DNA from: Pseudoneurospora amorphoporcata
Taxonomy: Eukaryota > Ascomycota > Sordariomycetes > Sordariales > Sordariaceae
Reading direction: 5' to 3'
NCBI GenBank assembly: GCA_033297205.1
Contig: MU859213.1
Coordinates: 69,447 to 88,847, forward strand
DNA length: 19,401 bases
The position numbers were made by a program, and so were the translations under genes. Numbering within the stretch: the first letter of the stretch is position 1; each line of letters begins with the position of its first letter. This document shows positions 8,641-19,115 of this stretch, in pieces. The notes beneath the pieces were generated by a model. It worked only from the letters and a program-made list of their open reading frames with translations, was not told the DNA's origin and ran no database searches.

Positions 8641-11477
8641 ATGGTAGTGCTGATGTTTCGTGTCAGATCGACTCAGATAATCCACTTGGGCGTTCCTGGA
8701 TCTTGTGTTAGATACCAACCTACATACGAGGAACTGAATGTTCCGGAACCTCTGCAAATCGTTGAACGTACGGTGAAATATCAAGGGAATTGAAACTAAG
8801 ATTTTTGCAACCAACAGCAATCAGAGACTCACAAAGGTTTGGTGACCTTGAAAAGACGATTGAAGGAAGATGAATCAAAGATGAAGTTGTTATCGTCCGG
8901 GCTTTAATTCAATGTTTTATGCGTGCAAATGCCTCCTGTTGACCGTCGACCTCAGGTCAGTATCGTCCCGTCTAGTACCTGCCGGATGGTAAACGGCGAT
9001 GGCCTCAGTTAGGCGCTGGTTGCCTTAAAATTTCACGAGGTCAAGAGGCAAGGGAAAAACTTGGAAAAGATTGCACATGACGGCCTCGAGCCATACGTTA
9101 GAGCTATTACATGCCAAGGAGCGATGGCCGGCGTCAGGCCAGCGAGTGTTCATTCTGGCCAATGCGATGCTGTAACAGTGAGCAAGCAGCAGCACGGGTT
9201 AAAAGCACCAATCCAGCAAATTTGACCAGACTCTCTCCCACTTTCCCACCAAAATATCAGCATAAAGTCACCGGCCAGCAAAAGCGGGTGAAAGCCGTCT
9301 CATGTGTCGATAAGGATGAAATCCAGCGTCGAACGCAGAGGCAACGGAGACCGTGGTGAGTTGACGAACTTGAGTTACCCGACCACTGAAACGGCGACAG
9401 TCCGTCTGCCAGAACCCCACTCTTTAATCCCAAAACATTACTAGTGTACCTTTTGTCACCGCTAGGTGGTGCGGGAATTGAATGCTTGGCTTTATCAATG
9501 GTGAGGAACTGCTTGTATCAACCTTTGCGCACTCCCAAATTTGGTCATAACCTCCCTCACAAAGCTATCCTAGCCGACTGAAAGACAACTCCTTGGCAAG
9601 TCTTGACGATATCTCCAACCGTGGCGTGCCTGTCATGGAAAAAATTTCGGGCACAACATTACGTCAAACCCTCTGATTCTGAATATCATCTCAACCCTTC
9701 CACTGCTTCTACTTGATTTAATGAGTAGGGGTTGAAGAAAGGTTCCAACACTGCACTACAACCCCCAAGTAGTGTAGAAAAGCATACGTGTGTACTGGGG
9801 ACCCCTCCCTATATTCCCGTTCTAAAGTCCCATCGTCACGGGATCCGACCCACGTCTCTGGGGTGGTTTGAAAAACTAACAGAAGGCAGCCCTGGCATAA
9901 GGCGGGCGGATAGCATTTTACTTTTCCACACAGCCTGGAAACCGTCAGAAGCAACGACCGGAGCAACTTTGTTGCTTGGTTCGCCAAACCGGATGGAGCC
10001 CAGGGGCATTGCAGGGGCCGGGGCTGCCCTTTGGCTGATCGAAAACCCGTTCCCTTTCGGTAATCTAGTGTACTGGCCGTTTCGGAAATTTCATCTTGGC
10101 TGTCGGAGGAGGGTTACCGCTTGGGTGGCAAATTAATCAGGCAACGTGCGGGGAGATTTGAGATGCATCTCGACCTGCACATAGAAATAGAATGAGTCAA
10201 CAGCAGTCATTAAAATGAAGAGATGATCTCAGTCAAGGCATGTCGTGGAAAGAAGGGCTGTCGTTGGAAGGGAAAACGGCAAGAGCGAAGCCCAAAATGC
10301 AGGAACGAACAAGGGACCGGGATCCAGGGGCCATCCGCCCGTCTGTGGAGTGACACGGGAGCGATCGTGTTACTCAGGGTCCTTGTCACCGCTAACACAG
10401 TACGTGTACGCTAAATCTTGTTTCAATGTCCCCGGAAATTGGATGTTGTGTTTCGGCTGCACCCGACAACGAATGACGGGTGACCCATCCACCGGATCTC
10501 AAGTACAGTTGCGTCGATCTGGGGATTTACGCAAGGAAGGATAGACGACAGATGCCAGCATATCAAAACGAACTGGGACGTTGAATACGAACTGACGTCT
10601 GTGCGAACAAAGGCTGTTTCCAGGTCCAGGTCAACATCATGGTGTGTCCAGTTCAGACAGCTCGGAACGAAATTCCTCCGTTCTTTCCAAGTGCCCGATC
10701 CATACTAATTGGCCGTGGGCAAGAGGAAAACTTCCAGAACATGGCCGTTCCGACATCGATATTGAGGTTCCCTCTCGCCAGTCTCCCACATCTATGGCGT
10801 CCTTGATGATGGCCGCTGTCGAATCATTCCTCTGCCGCTCCTTCAAGATCAATCCGAGGTGTAGCTAACACGAGTCACCGCGCACCCATGTATTTCCCGT
10901 CTGTTCAACGCTAGCTCAGCGAAAGTCAATAAGTAGGCTGCAAGTGGGGTTGCTAACTGCAACCAATCACGGTGATTTCCAGTTACGGAGCGCGACTTCC
11001 CATAATCGTGGTCTTCCATAGCAGATGCGTATCGGAACTTTCCATGGATGCGTGAATGGTTCCCCTGTAAAATCTGTGAGGATGAAAAGAATAAGGTAAG
11101 GTTAGGTAGTGACGGATGCGAAAGACGGTGGGATCGGTACCGAAGTTCCGAAGGTTGCACGTCAGCTGGTCACGATCAATCCTGACACTAACGATGGTGA
11201 AACTGGACCCGGTTCCCACAAATTACCCGACGATTCCAGGTCTGGACCTGCAGATATCACTGATGATGATCATCATCCACAGGCAAGCAAGTCCAGTGCT
11301 AGGGGAAATGCCCCTGGTGTAGGCGCCTTGGATGGGACCGGCGCCATTCTTTAGTGTACAACCCCTCATTGCAGAGTGAGCAAAAGATCGAGGGCAGGCA
11401 TATTGCGGTTGCTTTAGCGTCAAGGTCCCGCTTAGCGTGGCTCCGGAGCCAGCTCCAAGCACCCCCCCCCTTCTTCC

Positions 11478-11525
11478 TCCAAGCAAACACACGCCCCCCC
11501 CTCCAAGTAAACACACGCCCCCCCC
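11478..11525. repeat. Two 24-bp C-rich tandem units
   Basis: The unit TCCAAGCAAACACACG plus eight C is repeated once with one change (C to T). A decayed third unit (TCCCAACACCC) follows, and a C9 run lies just before (11462-11470). It is a small minisatellite of slippage type. Confidence 0.8.
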
Positions 11526-11719
11526 TCCCAACACCCAACAAGTCCCTTGTTGAAGCCCCCCTCCCAGAAACACCTGGGTCGCCAGCCAAACTGGTCGACG
11601 ACATGAGAACGCATGCCAGGTTCAGGACTAGTGGTCGATAAGTTCGATTGAGAGAAGCAAAATCAGAAAGTGTTGTAGTGATCGCTTCCTTCTACTAACT
11701 CGAATCCACGGCAGATATG

Positions 11720-11725
11720 TATATA
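11720..11725 (+). promoter_or_regulatory. Candidate TATA box of gene A2
   Basis: TATATA inside ATGTATATATTC lies 142 bp before the ATG of A2, followed by a pyrimidine-rich leader, the same layout as A1. Confidence 0.45.
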
Positions 11726-11861
11726 TTCTTGACCCGGCGCTTCACTCTCGAGACGACGGTTGTAGCGGACATATTTCCTCCTTGGTCAGCCTTACAAAAT
11801 CGACATCTCCATTGTTCTCACCATCCGCACCATTCATACCTATTCGCTGACTCCCGTTAGT

Positions 11862-12829
11862 ATGTCGGAACTCGGGTCGCCCAGCGAAAACCTGCCGTCT
11901 GCCTTCGAAGCGAACGGTGCCCCTGGCGTCTCCTCTCACGGAGGCGGCAGTCCCTTTCGCCAACGCCCAACGAATGATAGTGCTCGAGCTTCACTTCACC
12001 TTCAGTACTCTTCGACGTTCGGACCAACACCAAACATCCTCTTCATCAACTCTCACTCGCAGGCTGCCTATAACCATCAGCACCCGCAAATGAATTTTCA
12101 ACAATACTTTTCGCAGCCAGAACAGATCATATCGACCGTGTTCTCCCCGCCGACCACACCATCTTTACCCACCACCACTGGTATCTCCAGCATGTCGGAT
12201 ATGGAAAGCGTGCCACCACTCTACACAGGTTCCGTGCCTCATCTTCACTTCTCCTTCCCCATGGTCAGCCAGTGCGAATGGTTTTCCTCCCAACATGTAC
12301 CACCCGTCCAACCGGGCGTGTACCAGAACGACACATCACACATGCCAAACACGAATGGCCGCGCATCGGACTGGACCGAGCAGCACACTGAGATCCTGCG
12401 GGAGGGCAAACGTTTGGGGAAAACAGTCCAGCAGATCATTGAGCATCTCTCTGCCCTTGATGGGAAAATGAGGACGCCCAACTGCGTTACCAAACGATGG
12501 GCGAGATTGAAGGAGAATTGCGTTCCGAAACAGGTAAGCAGCACGCAGCAGCAAGGAAACATAGAATACACTGAGTTGTCCAGTCATTGACCACGATACG
12601 ACAAATGCAGGAAAGGGACTCCATCATCCATAACCTGACTCCGGCCATGCTTCAGTTGGTCTATAATGAGGTGGCTAAGCTTGGGCGTGGGAGGATGCTC
12701 AACAACAACGCTGGGGAATTGGCCGCTGTTGGGCAGGACTTGGAGGAGATCGCGAAGCGCCATATGGAGCGCTGTGTGCAGGACATGGTCGTGCGAATGT
12801 TCGGCAACAACACTACGCCCCCTGAATGA
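11862..12829 (+). CDS. Gene A2: Myb/SANT-like protein with helical C-terminus
   Basis: The model is join(11862..12533, 12611..12829), 296 aa. The start follows CCCGTTAGT and has A at -3 (GTTAGTATG). The 77-bp intron has donor GTAAGC, probable branch TTGAC and acceptor TGCAG, phase 0. Residues 1-165 are Ser/Pro/Gln/His-rich. The Myb/SANT-like domain is 169-224: W171, G-K-T-V-x-x-I-I, R-T-P-N at 204-207, K-R-W ending at W213. Exon 2 (225-296) opens with the shared helix (P235 at codon 11; L238, V241) and a second amphipathic helix ending M-F-G-N-N, matching F-G-N-D of A1. Length, intron place and domain order equal A1, so this is its duplicate; the intron and flanks no longer align, so the duplication is old. 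Probable nuclear DNA-binding protein; targets are unknown. Confidence 0.87.
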
Positions 12830-14467
12830 CGCCGCATCCAACGGCCGTTTGGTCATCTTATCGCGTGGGCTATGATTTTTTCAATGTATCATGACTTTGC
12901 GTTTGTCATGAAGGGAGGTAGCGATGTAGTTGGTTTTTACTAGATCGATCCCGCGCGACAACTCTTGGGTTATTAGATGTATTTCACTTCTTTTCTCTGC
13001 TTGATTCTGGTGGATGGTTCGTTAAAGGCTTAATTGAGCGACCGAAATACTGGATTGTCTGCGACATAGGTGCTGAACACTTGAGGTTGTAACATAAACG
13101 CTAGCGAATGCCAGACTCCAATGTTGCTACCCCGGTATGGAAAACTTGATGTCCCACGGTCGAAGTCGGAAGAATAAGCCAAGCATAGAAAGAAAAAGGA
13201 AATAATTGAATTAAAGAGAAGGTAGTAACCGTAGCAAGGGCAGAGAGCCGATTACAACAATAGAGGAGGGGTAACAAAACGATGCTGCAAAGGATTGGAA
13301 AGTGGAAATGGTGAAGTTTTTTTGTCTGCACAATGTCACGAGAGTACCATGGGCTCAACTTATTCCGGGAATGAATGGTTCTTCTACACGCCTGAAGTCT
13401 CCTGGCTGGAATTTGAACACGTGCTGAATGGATTAATTGTCGCCTGTATTCCTCGGAAAGGTAACCATCCCTTAGGACCCGGTCTGTAAGTGCGGACATA
13501 ACGGGAATCGGGGAGCCAGGTATGCCCGGGGCCGATGATTGGACTATGTCACGTCTGTAGGTCTTTCCGTGGCGAATTAGGGTCGCCGTTACTTCAGTGG
13601 TGAGAGTGGCCCGTTAGAGGCCGCCCAATTGGATTTTGTGGACCTACAGAAACCCCTGACCTGATCCGCCTCCACATGGCATCAAGCCGTGGCTTCAAGC
13701 CATGGCATGAAGCCGCTGTCGGGTTTCACCAATTCCCCTGGCCTTTAGACCAGGGGTCTCAACAAAAGCAACCTAAAATAGTGTACATGCATGCCGGCCG
13801 GCGGAAGTGTCGACGTTAGGTACCGAAGTAATACCCCACGGCTTGGAGCCGGCAAGCAGCCGCCTCAAGCCTTCCACGCCCATGTCATCAGAATTTCGGG
13901 ACCTTGAAGTCACAATCGACCCATACAGATCCATTGAAAACCGCTGGGTTCATTGCTTTTCCCCTTTTTGTATCTTGTATGCCGACTTGATGATGCGGGG
14001 CCTACCATAATCACCCCAACTTCTCTCCTCGCCTGCCTTCTTTGACTACCTCATCCCCGGGTTTCTAACATTTGAACCCAATATCCTCTCTTGCCAAAGA
14101 AATCAGGAGTCCACCACTACCAGAAGTATCGACGTTGATTGCATTGTACCAGCGAAGCTGAGACTTTTACGGGCGGGGGTATCTCCTTAGTTGTCTACGC
14201 GCCCGCCTCAAGTGAAACCCGATCAATTTGAGCTTTTCAAGCCCACCTATCGCTTCATCCCTCCCACCCTTGTCAACTTTGACAAGGTGGAAATGTTCCT
14301 GTGCGTTGATGTGGGGGTCCAGAGCTTCAAGGTGATATCTTCATGCCATATTTCTTCCTGTTTGTCTCCAAAGCTTTACCAGTCAAAAGTTGTCGTCGCG
14401 TTGACGAGGACCCAAACATCTCATTTTCACCCCAGAAAAACACTTCAAAATCGACTTCGCATTCACC
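12830..14467. other. A2-B2 intergenic region
   Basis: It is about 1.64 kb long, close to the 1.72 kb A1-B1 gap. I see no supported gene; the minus-strand frame at 13101-13499 has hydrophobic stretches but no coherent architecture. At 13677-13720 short units built on CATGGCATCAAGCCG are repeated imperfectly, followed by a small hairpin. The 14200-14467 part is the likely promoter and leader of B2; no clear TATA box is visible. Confidence 0.5.
13735..13756. repeat. Small hairpin
   Basis: CCCCTGG and CCAGGGG form 7-bp perfect arms around an 8-base loop, in non-coding DNA next to CATGGC/GCCATGG repeats. No function is evident. Confidence 0.6.
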
Positions 14468-15173
14468 ATGTCCGCACCGACCAGCAACCAGGAGAGCAAC
14501 TCCTGCCATACACCCATGGCTTTCGAGCCCACATGCGAATTTGAGCGAGAGGTCTATCAAAAGTGGCTGGCCGGTCAGCCTTCCTTACAGCAAAACGTCA
14601 CTCCCGGATGGCAAGTATACAATGGCCGCAGAAATCAGCATCATGGCCCGGCAAACGCGACCATCAGCAGAATTGACTCGGGCGTCGACGTCTGGGGTGA
14701 TCAGTGTCCCCGGTCTCAAAAAGGACCGCAACCGCAACTGGAGCCCGATATGTCACAGCACCAAAATAACAGCGAAACGGAGCAGGAGCTCTCATCACAT
14801 ACGGAATGCCCTATCCCTGAGGCATGCGAACTGTCGCCGGAGATGTCCAGCACGATGCGTCACTTTTCAGTTCGGCACAATTGTCTTTACGCCGAAGCAA
14901 AGAAACAGCTTGTTGATAAGGTGTGTGTGCATGCCATTTCATTTTCACACAGCATTTGTCATTCACACCAAGTCAAAACGATCACAAGCAGCTATTCTAA
15001 TACACCTGTTTTCCATTTTACAGATCGTCCACAAAGTCATGGACAATGCCGCCCCGCGCATCATGGCACTGCTAGAGGAGGAACTGGAGAGAAGGGCAGC
15101 GGAGAAAGATGAGGAGGATGACGAGGAATCAAGGAGGACAACTATGGACACTGAGGTTTCACCAAAGGTGTAG
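14468..15173 (+). CDS. Gene B2: acidic-tailed family protein
   Basis: The model is join(14468..14920, 15024..15173), 200 aa. The start context is TTCACCATGTCC. The 103-bp intron has donor GTGTGT, branch CTAAT and acceptor TTTACAG, phase 0. Residues 19-33 (F-E-P-T-C, then E-V-Y-Q-K-W) match B1 137-151; D-S-G-V-D-V is at 70-75; the C-E-L-S-P block spans 120-151 with 17 of 32 residues equal to B1. Exon 2 (152-200) opens with the shared helix: 18 of its first 21 residues equal B1, with P162 at codon 11 and then R-I-M-A-L-L. An acidic stretch follows at 178-187. It lacks the roughly 110-residue N-terminal extension predicted for B1. There is no enzyme motif. A partner or cofactor of the neighbouring A2 is inferred from the repeated A-B arrangement. 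Confidence 0.85.
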
Positions 15174-15621
15174 GGAGCCATCGTAGAGGAATCGCACGCA
15201 CGAGGAAAAATCACTGTATCAGGAGAACCCGATTTTCGTTGCAGGTTCCCTGTATTTTGGTATGTTCTTCGTGGGGTTTTGCGAGTGGACGACAACACTC
15301 ACTCACATGGATACCTTAGGTTCCCTCCTCGGCGACTGTCTGCTTTTGTGTTGATACGGGACGCTCATTCTTGCCTTGCCATGGTACATTTTTTTCATAG
15401 GCCGTTTATCTGAGGAATATTCACAGCTCAATACTTGGCCGTTCATCAACGTGGTTTTTATAATAATGGTAGAGGTACCTTTTGGCTTGCCGCGATTCCG
15501 ATCAAGCCAGCCCCGGGCCAACATGCGCTGCAGCTGAAATAAGAGAAATTGTTAGTATGTACAACACGCTATTGGCTGGATACAACTCCTAGTGGAGCAG
15601 GTGGCACCCTTCACAGCGTCA

Positions 15622-15642
15622 AGAAGGTACCTGGTACCTTCT
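15622..15642. repeat. 21-bp near-perfect palindrome
   Basis: AGAAGGTACC and GGTACCTTCT are perfect 10-bp arms around a single T. It could be a dimeric protein-binding site or an accident in a region rich in GGTACC words. Confidence 0.7.
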
Positions 15643-16500
15643 GATACGTCATTAATCTGACAGTTTTGGACACCACGACACACCTCCATTGCCGCACTTC
15701 CAGCATACGACACTGCCGCGAGAAGAACAACCGCTTCGCTACCAGCTCGGCTTTGAGAGAGCTTGTCTTTGCTGTGTGGACATCAGACCAAACATAGCGA
15801 TGTGACAACAGCAGGACGACAAACGGTGAAATGAATTCACAATGCCAAGCCTTGGCGATACCTTCATCTTTCCTATTTGGGCACTTACACGTATCCCTCA
15901 CCAAAACCCAACCGTGACGGATGCAAAGGTCGCAAGAGCCTCATTTTTATGGCCACATTTTAGCCCTGGCAAGTTTCGCGGGTGGTATTAATCCTGTCGT
16001 GTCGCGTGGTAGAGCATTTCGTGTGTTGAAGCGGAAAGTCGTTTGCACAAGGCGTAGGGTTTCCGATCTCTTGGCTGTCATGGTCCGGGTCGCGGGTCGC
16101 GTAGTAAAAAACATAAGCAGCCAGCCAGTCTGCCCGCGGTTACGCATTGCCTGTGGCTCGTCGTGGTAGACGGTCATGGAGTTTCTAAGTCTAGCATCTT
16201 GCTGAACCATAGCAGACTTGCGAACGGGACTAGACACGCTTTAGGTTAGCTTGGAGATTCGACGCGTCCGGCCATAGTTAAACGCCAGTAACCACACAGG
16301 TAAAGAATCTTGACCATAAAAGAAGGCAAACACCTGGCAAGAGGGGTTGGTCTGCCGTCTTCCATTGGAACCGGGTAGGTGCATGGAATGAAATTGCATC
16401 TTGAAGACAAGGGGCATTTTGCAAGCCAGGCAGCTTGCAGGCTGGGCCTCAATAAGGCCAGTAATAAATTGTTGACATCGTTGATTTTGAGAAACCCCCC

Positions 16501-16540
16501 AAAAAATATATAAATAATTAAATAAATAAATAAAAAATGA
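16501..16540 (+). promoter_or_regulatory. A/T-rich promoter tract of gene D
   Basis: TATATAAATAA (16507-16517) sits inside an imperfect (AAAT)n microsatellite, 120-130 bp before the ATG at 16637, a suitable place for a TATA element. The tract itself is slippage-prone. Confidence 0.45.
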
Positions 16541-16636
16541 TTTTTGTGTCTCAAAAAAAAACATTTTCAATCAAGGATCGCTCAATTCTGTAGGCAGTCC
16601 ACGATACCCCAGCATCAATATTTTTGTTATCCCCAA

Positions 16637-17528
16637 ATGACGATTGAATCCGGCATCATGTCTGACTCCGGCGATGTCATGATGGAAGACCCGGTTTACG
16701 CTCAGCTTTTTTTGGATGCTCAACGATTCACCGGCAATATCGAAAACCCCAATCCACCCGAGTATTCTCTTCCCTCCACCGCGTACCGGAATTGCGATGA
16801 CTTGATGATCACTAGTGACCATGAGTGGCCATCCTCCAGCGAAGGTCGTAACTCCATTCAGAGTCTCGATGGTGTGCGTGATCTCATCAGTGAGAACGCA
16901 GGAGCATATGCAATGGCATCATCTGCACCACGGTCTTCAATCCCCCAGGGCCACGCATCGGCAACGCCTCGGTCGAGCAGTTCGGGGAGCATGGCGCCTC
17001 TCCAGTCTGAGTCTAGCAATCAACCTAGCGCACCATCTCCAGGAAGACACCAGCACGAGGAAAGGCATGCCACTGAGTGGTCATCGGTGGACAGACTTTT
17101 CTTCGAGGAATTGCATACTGGCAAGCATGCAAGGAAGGCAATGGAAAAAGTCCGAAGAAAGCTTTGCGAAAAACTTGGGGTTGAAGTGAAATCTTGGACT
17201 TTGTCCAAGATGTTAAGAAAGATCAAAAAGCGCATCATTCCACAACAGGTGAGTCAGATCCCGGCCCTGGCACTTGGAAGCAAACTGCGCGAAACAGTCT
17301 GACACGTTTGCCACGGCTTAGAGAGAGAAAGAGACAGTCGATACTTTGGAGCCCATTTTCATCGAGCAGATTGACAAGCTCGAACTTGGGCCTCCGCAGG
17401 GTCAAAGCGGGCAAATGGACGAGATCATGGAGGATGCCCGGGCACAGTTGAGGAGAGAGATCACCGACGCACTCCAGGGATTTGCGTTCAGGATGGAGGC
17501 CGCCAGAGTGTCTCAAACACTAAACTGA
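16637..17528 (+). CDS. Gene D: divergent Myb/SANT-like family protein
   Basis: The model is join(16637..17248, 17322..17528), 272 aa. The start ATG at 16637 (CCCCAAAATG) is favoured over the in-frame ATG at 16658. The 73-bp intron has donor GTGAGT, branch CTGAC and acceptor GCTTAG, phase 0. Residues 1-140 are acidic, then Ser/Pro-rich. Residues 145-204 align with the A-type Myb/SANT-like domain: W148 is kept, but the K-R-W tryptophan is replaced by Leu (about 193) and R-T-P-N is lost; a separate W187 is present. The C-terminal half of the domain is very basic. Exon 2 (205-272) has P215 at codon 11, hydrophobics at P+3 and P+6, and a second amphipathic helix like those of A1/A2. DNA binding is likely altered. 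It follows B2 in the place where C follows B1. Confidence 0.8.
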
Positions 17529-19115
17529 GCGTGATGTTTTGCAGAGTCGGGACTCTTTTTTCCAGTCATCCTGATGTTCGTTGTTGCGTCCAGTCCGGTG
17601 TTGCGTTGCAATCGTGTTCGGATCGGTGTTTTCGTCGTCCCTTATGGCGCCCTATCCCCGTCGTCCATATCGTTGTTTCGTGGTATCGGATGTCGCTGTC
17701 TTGTGTGTATCATCGTTCGGCCTTGGATGAGTGCGTGGAGGGGTTCTAGGCAATGTCATCGGGCGACATGAATGGATCGTGCGAGGGTGATTCGTCGAAC
17801 GTGGCGCTACCTAATAGTTGATTCTCGTATTAGTCAAGTTCATATCGTGCGGTAATATGGGAATGAATGATTCGGAAATTGTTACAACCATGTAGGCGAA
17901 TATCAACCGGAATAGAAACAAGATAGAAATTCTTTGGGACGTAAGGGGACGACGTGAATACATGTAGGCTCCGAGCAAAAGCCCCTACTAGTGGCTCCCC
18001 ATCAACACCTCAAGGATAGGCATCTGGAAACAAAAGGGCGCTGTGTGAGAGGGTAACTAGCTTCTCAAACGGTATGAGTGCAGGTCGAAAGGAAGGGAAG
18101 CGGGGTGGAAACTGGATGTTCAGGAATCAGTGTCTGACTGTCTGTCGAGGGGAAGGGACTCGTTTATCTTCCTTAGAAAGGGAAGCGCCCAGAGGTGAAG
18201 TCGCATTCATCCACGCACGTTGCCTAGACCGACTGTTGCTGGCCTGCCTCGCGCCTGCCTGCATTGTCGATGGCTGGGAAAGAAGGAGCTCAGGACTGCT
18301 GAGGAGGGAGCTACGGACGTGCCTAAAGTCTCGCCCGCCGACTTATTGGGGCCTGGAAATGGTGCGACAAGAACAAGGGCCTACAGCCTGCGGTGCTGGA
18401 TGGCGAGAGAACATAAATAGCTCCGTGGACTCCCCCCAGGCTCTCCCTTGAAGTTTAAATCACCTCACCGTGCCTTGTGGTCCAACACACATCGTTTGCC
18501 TTACACACATAAGCAGGCATGAACCCAGCTTCTATTTGTTGTTGTCTCAAAAACAGTCAGGGAGTGAACTGTCCCGTGAGATTAGGAAAGGTAACCAGTG
18601 TTGGAGCACATGAGTGGGCACAGGGAATTTGGGCAGAGGATTGGCAAGAGAATTCCTTGATTGATTGACTGAAGAGCTAAAGGAGAGTAGATGAATGATG
18701 AGAGGGAGACCCTCGATATATATATACATGACTGAGGTCCTGTGAGAAGATTCTGGGCGTTTGCTGCACAGACCGCTAGTCCTTTGCCCTGCAGGCACCC
18801 TCTTTGACAGCGGTTCTGGCACTTCCCAGAATCCCCTCCTTTGCAGACCTTCCTCCTCTTTGTATCGCCAGCTCTATATAGCTGGCGATCCCTTCCAGCC
18901 TCAGTTAGCTGGATCCCTAAATCAACATCATTCCCATCATTTCGTGATCCATCTCATAGGTCCATGTGTGGATCGACTGCCGAGACGATAGTCTGCTTCA
19001 ACAACCAGATCCTTCGCCACAGGTACCAATACCTCTAACTAGGAATATTGTTGCTCTGTGTACTTCTCCTACGTACGAGGCAGACGTTCATAGTACTTCG
19101 ACACGTTATGGCAGT
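17529..19115. other. Region downstream of gene D
   Basis: I see no supported gene. At 17570-17720 the DNA is rich in TCGT (about eight by eye), like the 3' side of A1. The frame at 18074-18451 has no domain. A TATA-bearing palindrome lies at 18864-18889 and may belong to a promoter reading toward the right edge, where ATG 18964 opens a 24-codon frame of unknown meaning. Confidence 0.45.
18864..18889. promoter_or_regulatory. Palindrome enclosing a TATA-like core
   Basis: ATCGCCAGCT and AGCTGGCGAT are perfect 10-bp arms around CTATAT; with the next base the centre reads CTATATAG. It lies about 75 bp before ATG 18964 and 250 bp before the remnant at 19116. It may be a dimer-binding site over a TATA box; the role is inferred. 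Confidence 0.5.

Larger units (their letters stand above)
8641..11861. other. Long intergenic region between C and A2
   Basis: I find no gene I can support in about 3.2 kb. A minus-strand pair of frames at 10637-11160 reads somewhat like protein and could be joined by a short intron near 10810-10890, but it has no domain or family match. A 134-codon plus frame at 9732-10136 lacks an ATG and domains. The stretch contains a C-rich tandem repeat (11478-11525). The promoter of A2 should lie in the last few hundred bases. Confidence 0.45.
15174..16636. other. B2-D intergenic region
   Basis: I see no supported gene. Minus-strand frames at 15611-15904 and 15947-16237 lack domains and family resemblance. 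The region contains a strong GGTACC palindrome (15622-15642) and ends in an A/T-rich tract next to gene D. Confidence 0.5.

Noticed and set aside
9732..10136. 134-codon plus-strand frame
   Set aside because: It needs a non-ATG start, has no domain or family motif, and overlaps an equally open minus-strand frame.
10637..11160. Two adjoining minus-strand frames that might form a spliced gene
   Set aside because: They read slightly protein-like, but joining them needs a weak short intron and the result lacks the proline-11 signature or any recognisable domain.
11223..11641. Gly- or Pro-rich frames on both strands
   Set aside because: They are translations of the 24-bp C-rich tandem repeat and its flanks, not a gene.
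13101..13499. Minus-strand frame with hydrophobic stretches
   Set aside because: Its membrane-like segments come from T/A-rich DNA; there is no coherent topology, conserved motif or splice context.
13677..13756. CATGGCATCAAGCC-type units considered as a CRISPR-like or regulatory array
   Set aside because: The units are short, overlapping and imperfect, with no regular spacers; fungal context makes CRISPR untenable.
14343..15173. 276-codon plus-strand frame spanning B2
   Set aside because: It runs through the B2 intron, starts upstream of the B2 ATG, and only its last 49 codons (exon 2) are the real B2 frame; before that it is a shadow of exon 1.
15611..16237. Two minus-strand frames of about 97 codons each
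   Set aside because: They lack domains and family resemblance and do not join through a convincing intron.
16544..16636. Upstream extension of gene D by 31 codons
   Set aside because: It begins at a TTG within an A-rich tract and contains no ATG before 16637; the sequence there looks like promoter and leader.
18074..18451. 125-codon frame downstream of D
   Set aside because: Arg/Gly/Cys-rich with no motif; composition fits a chance frame in G-rich DNA.
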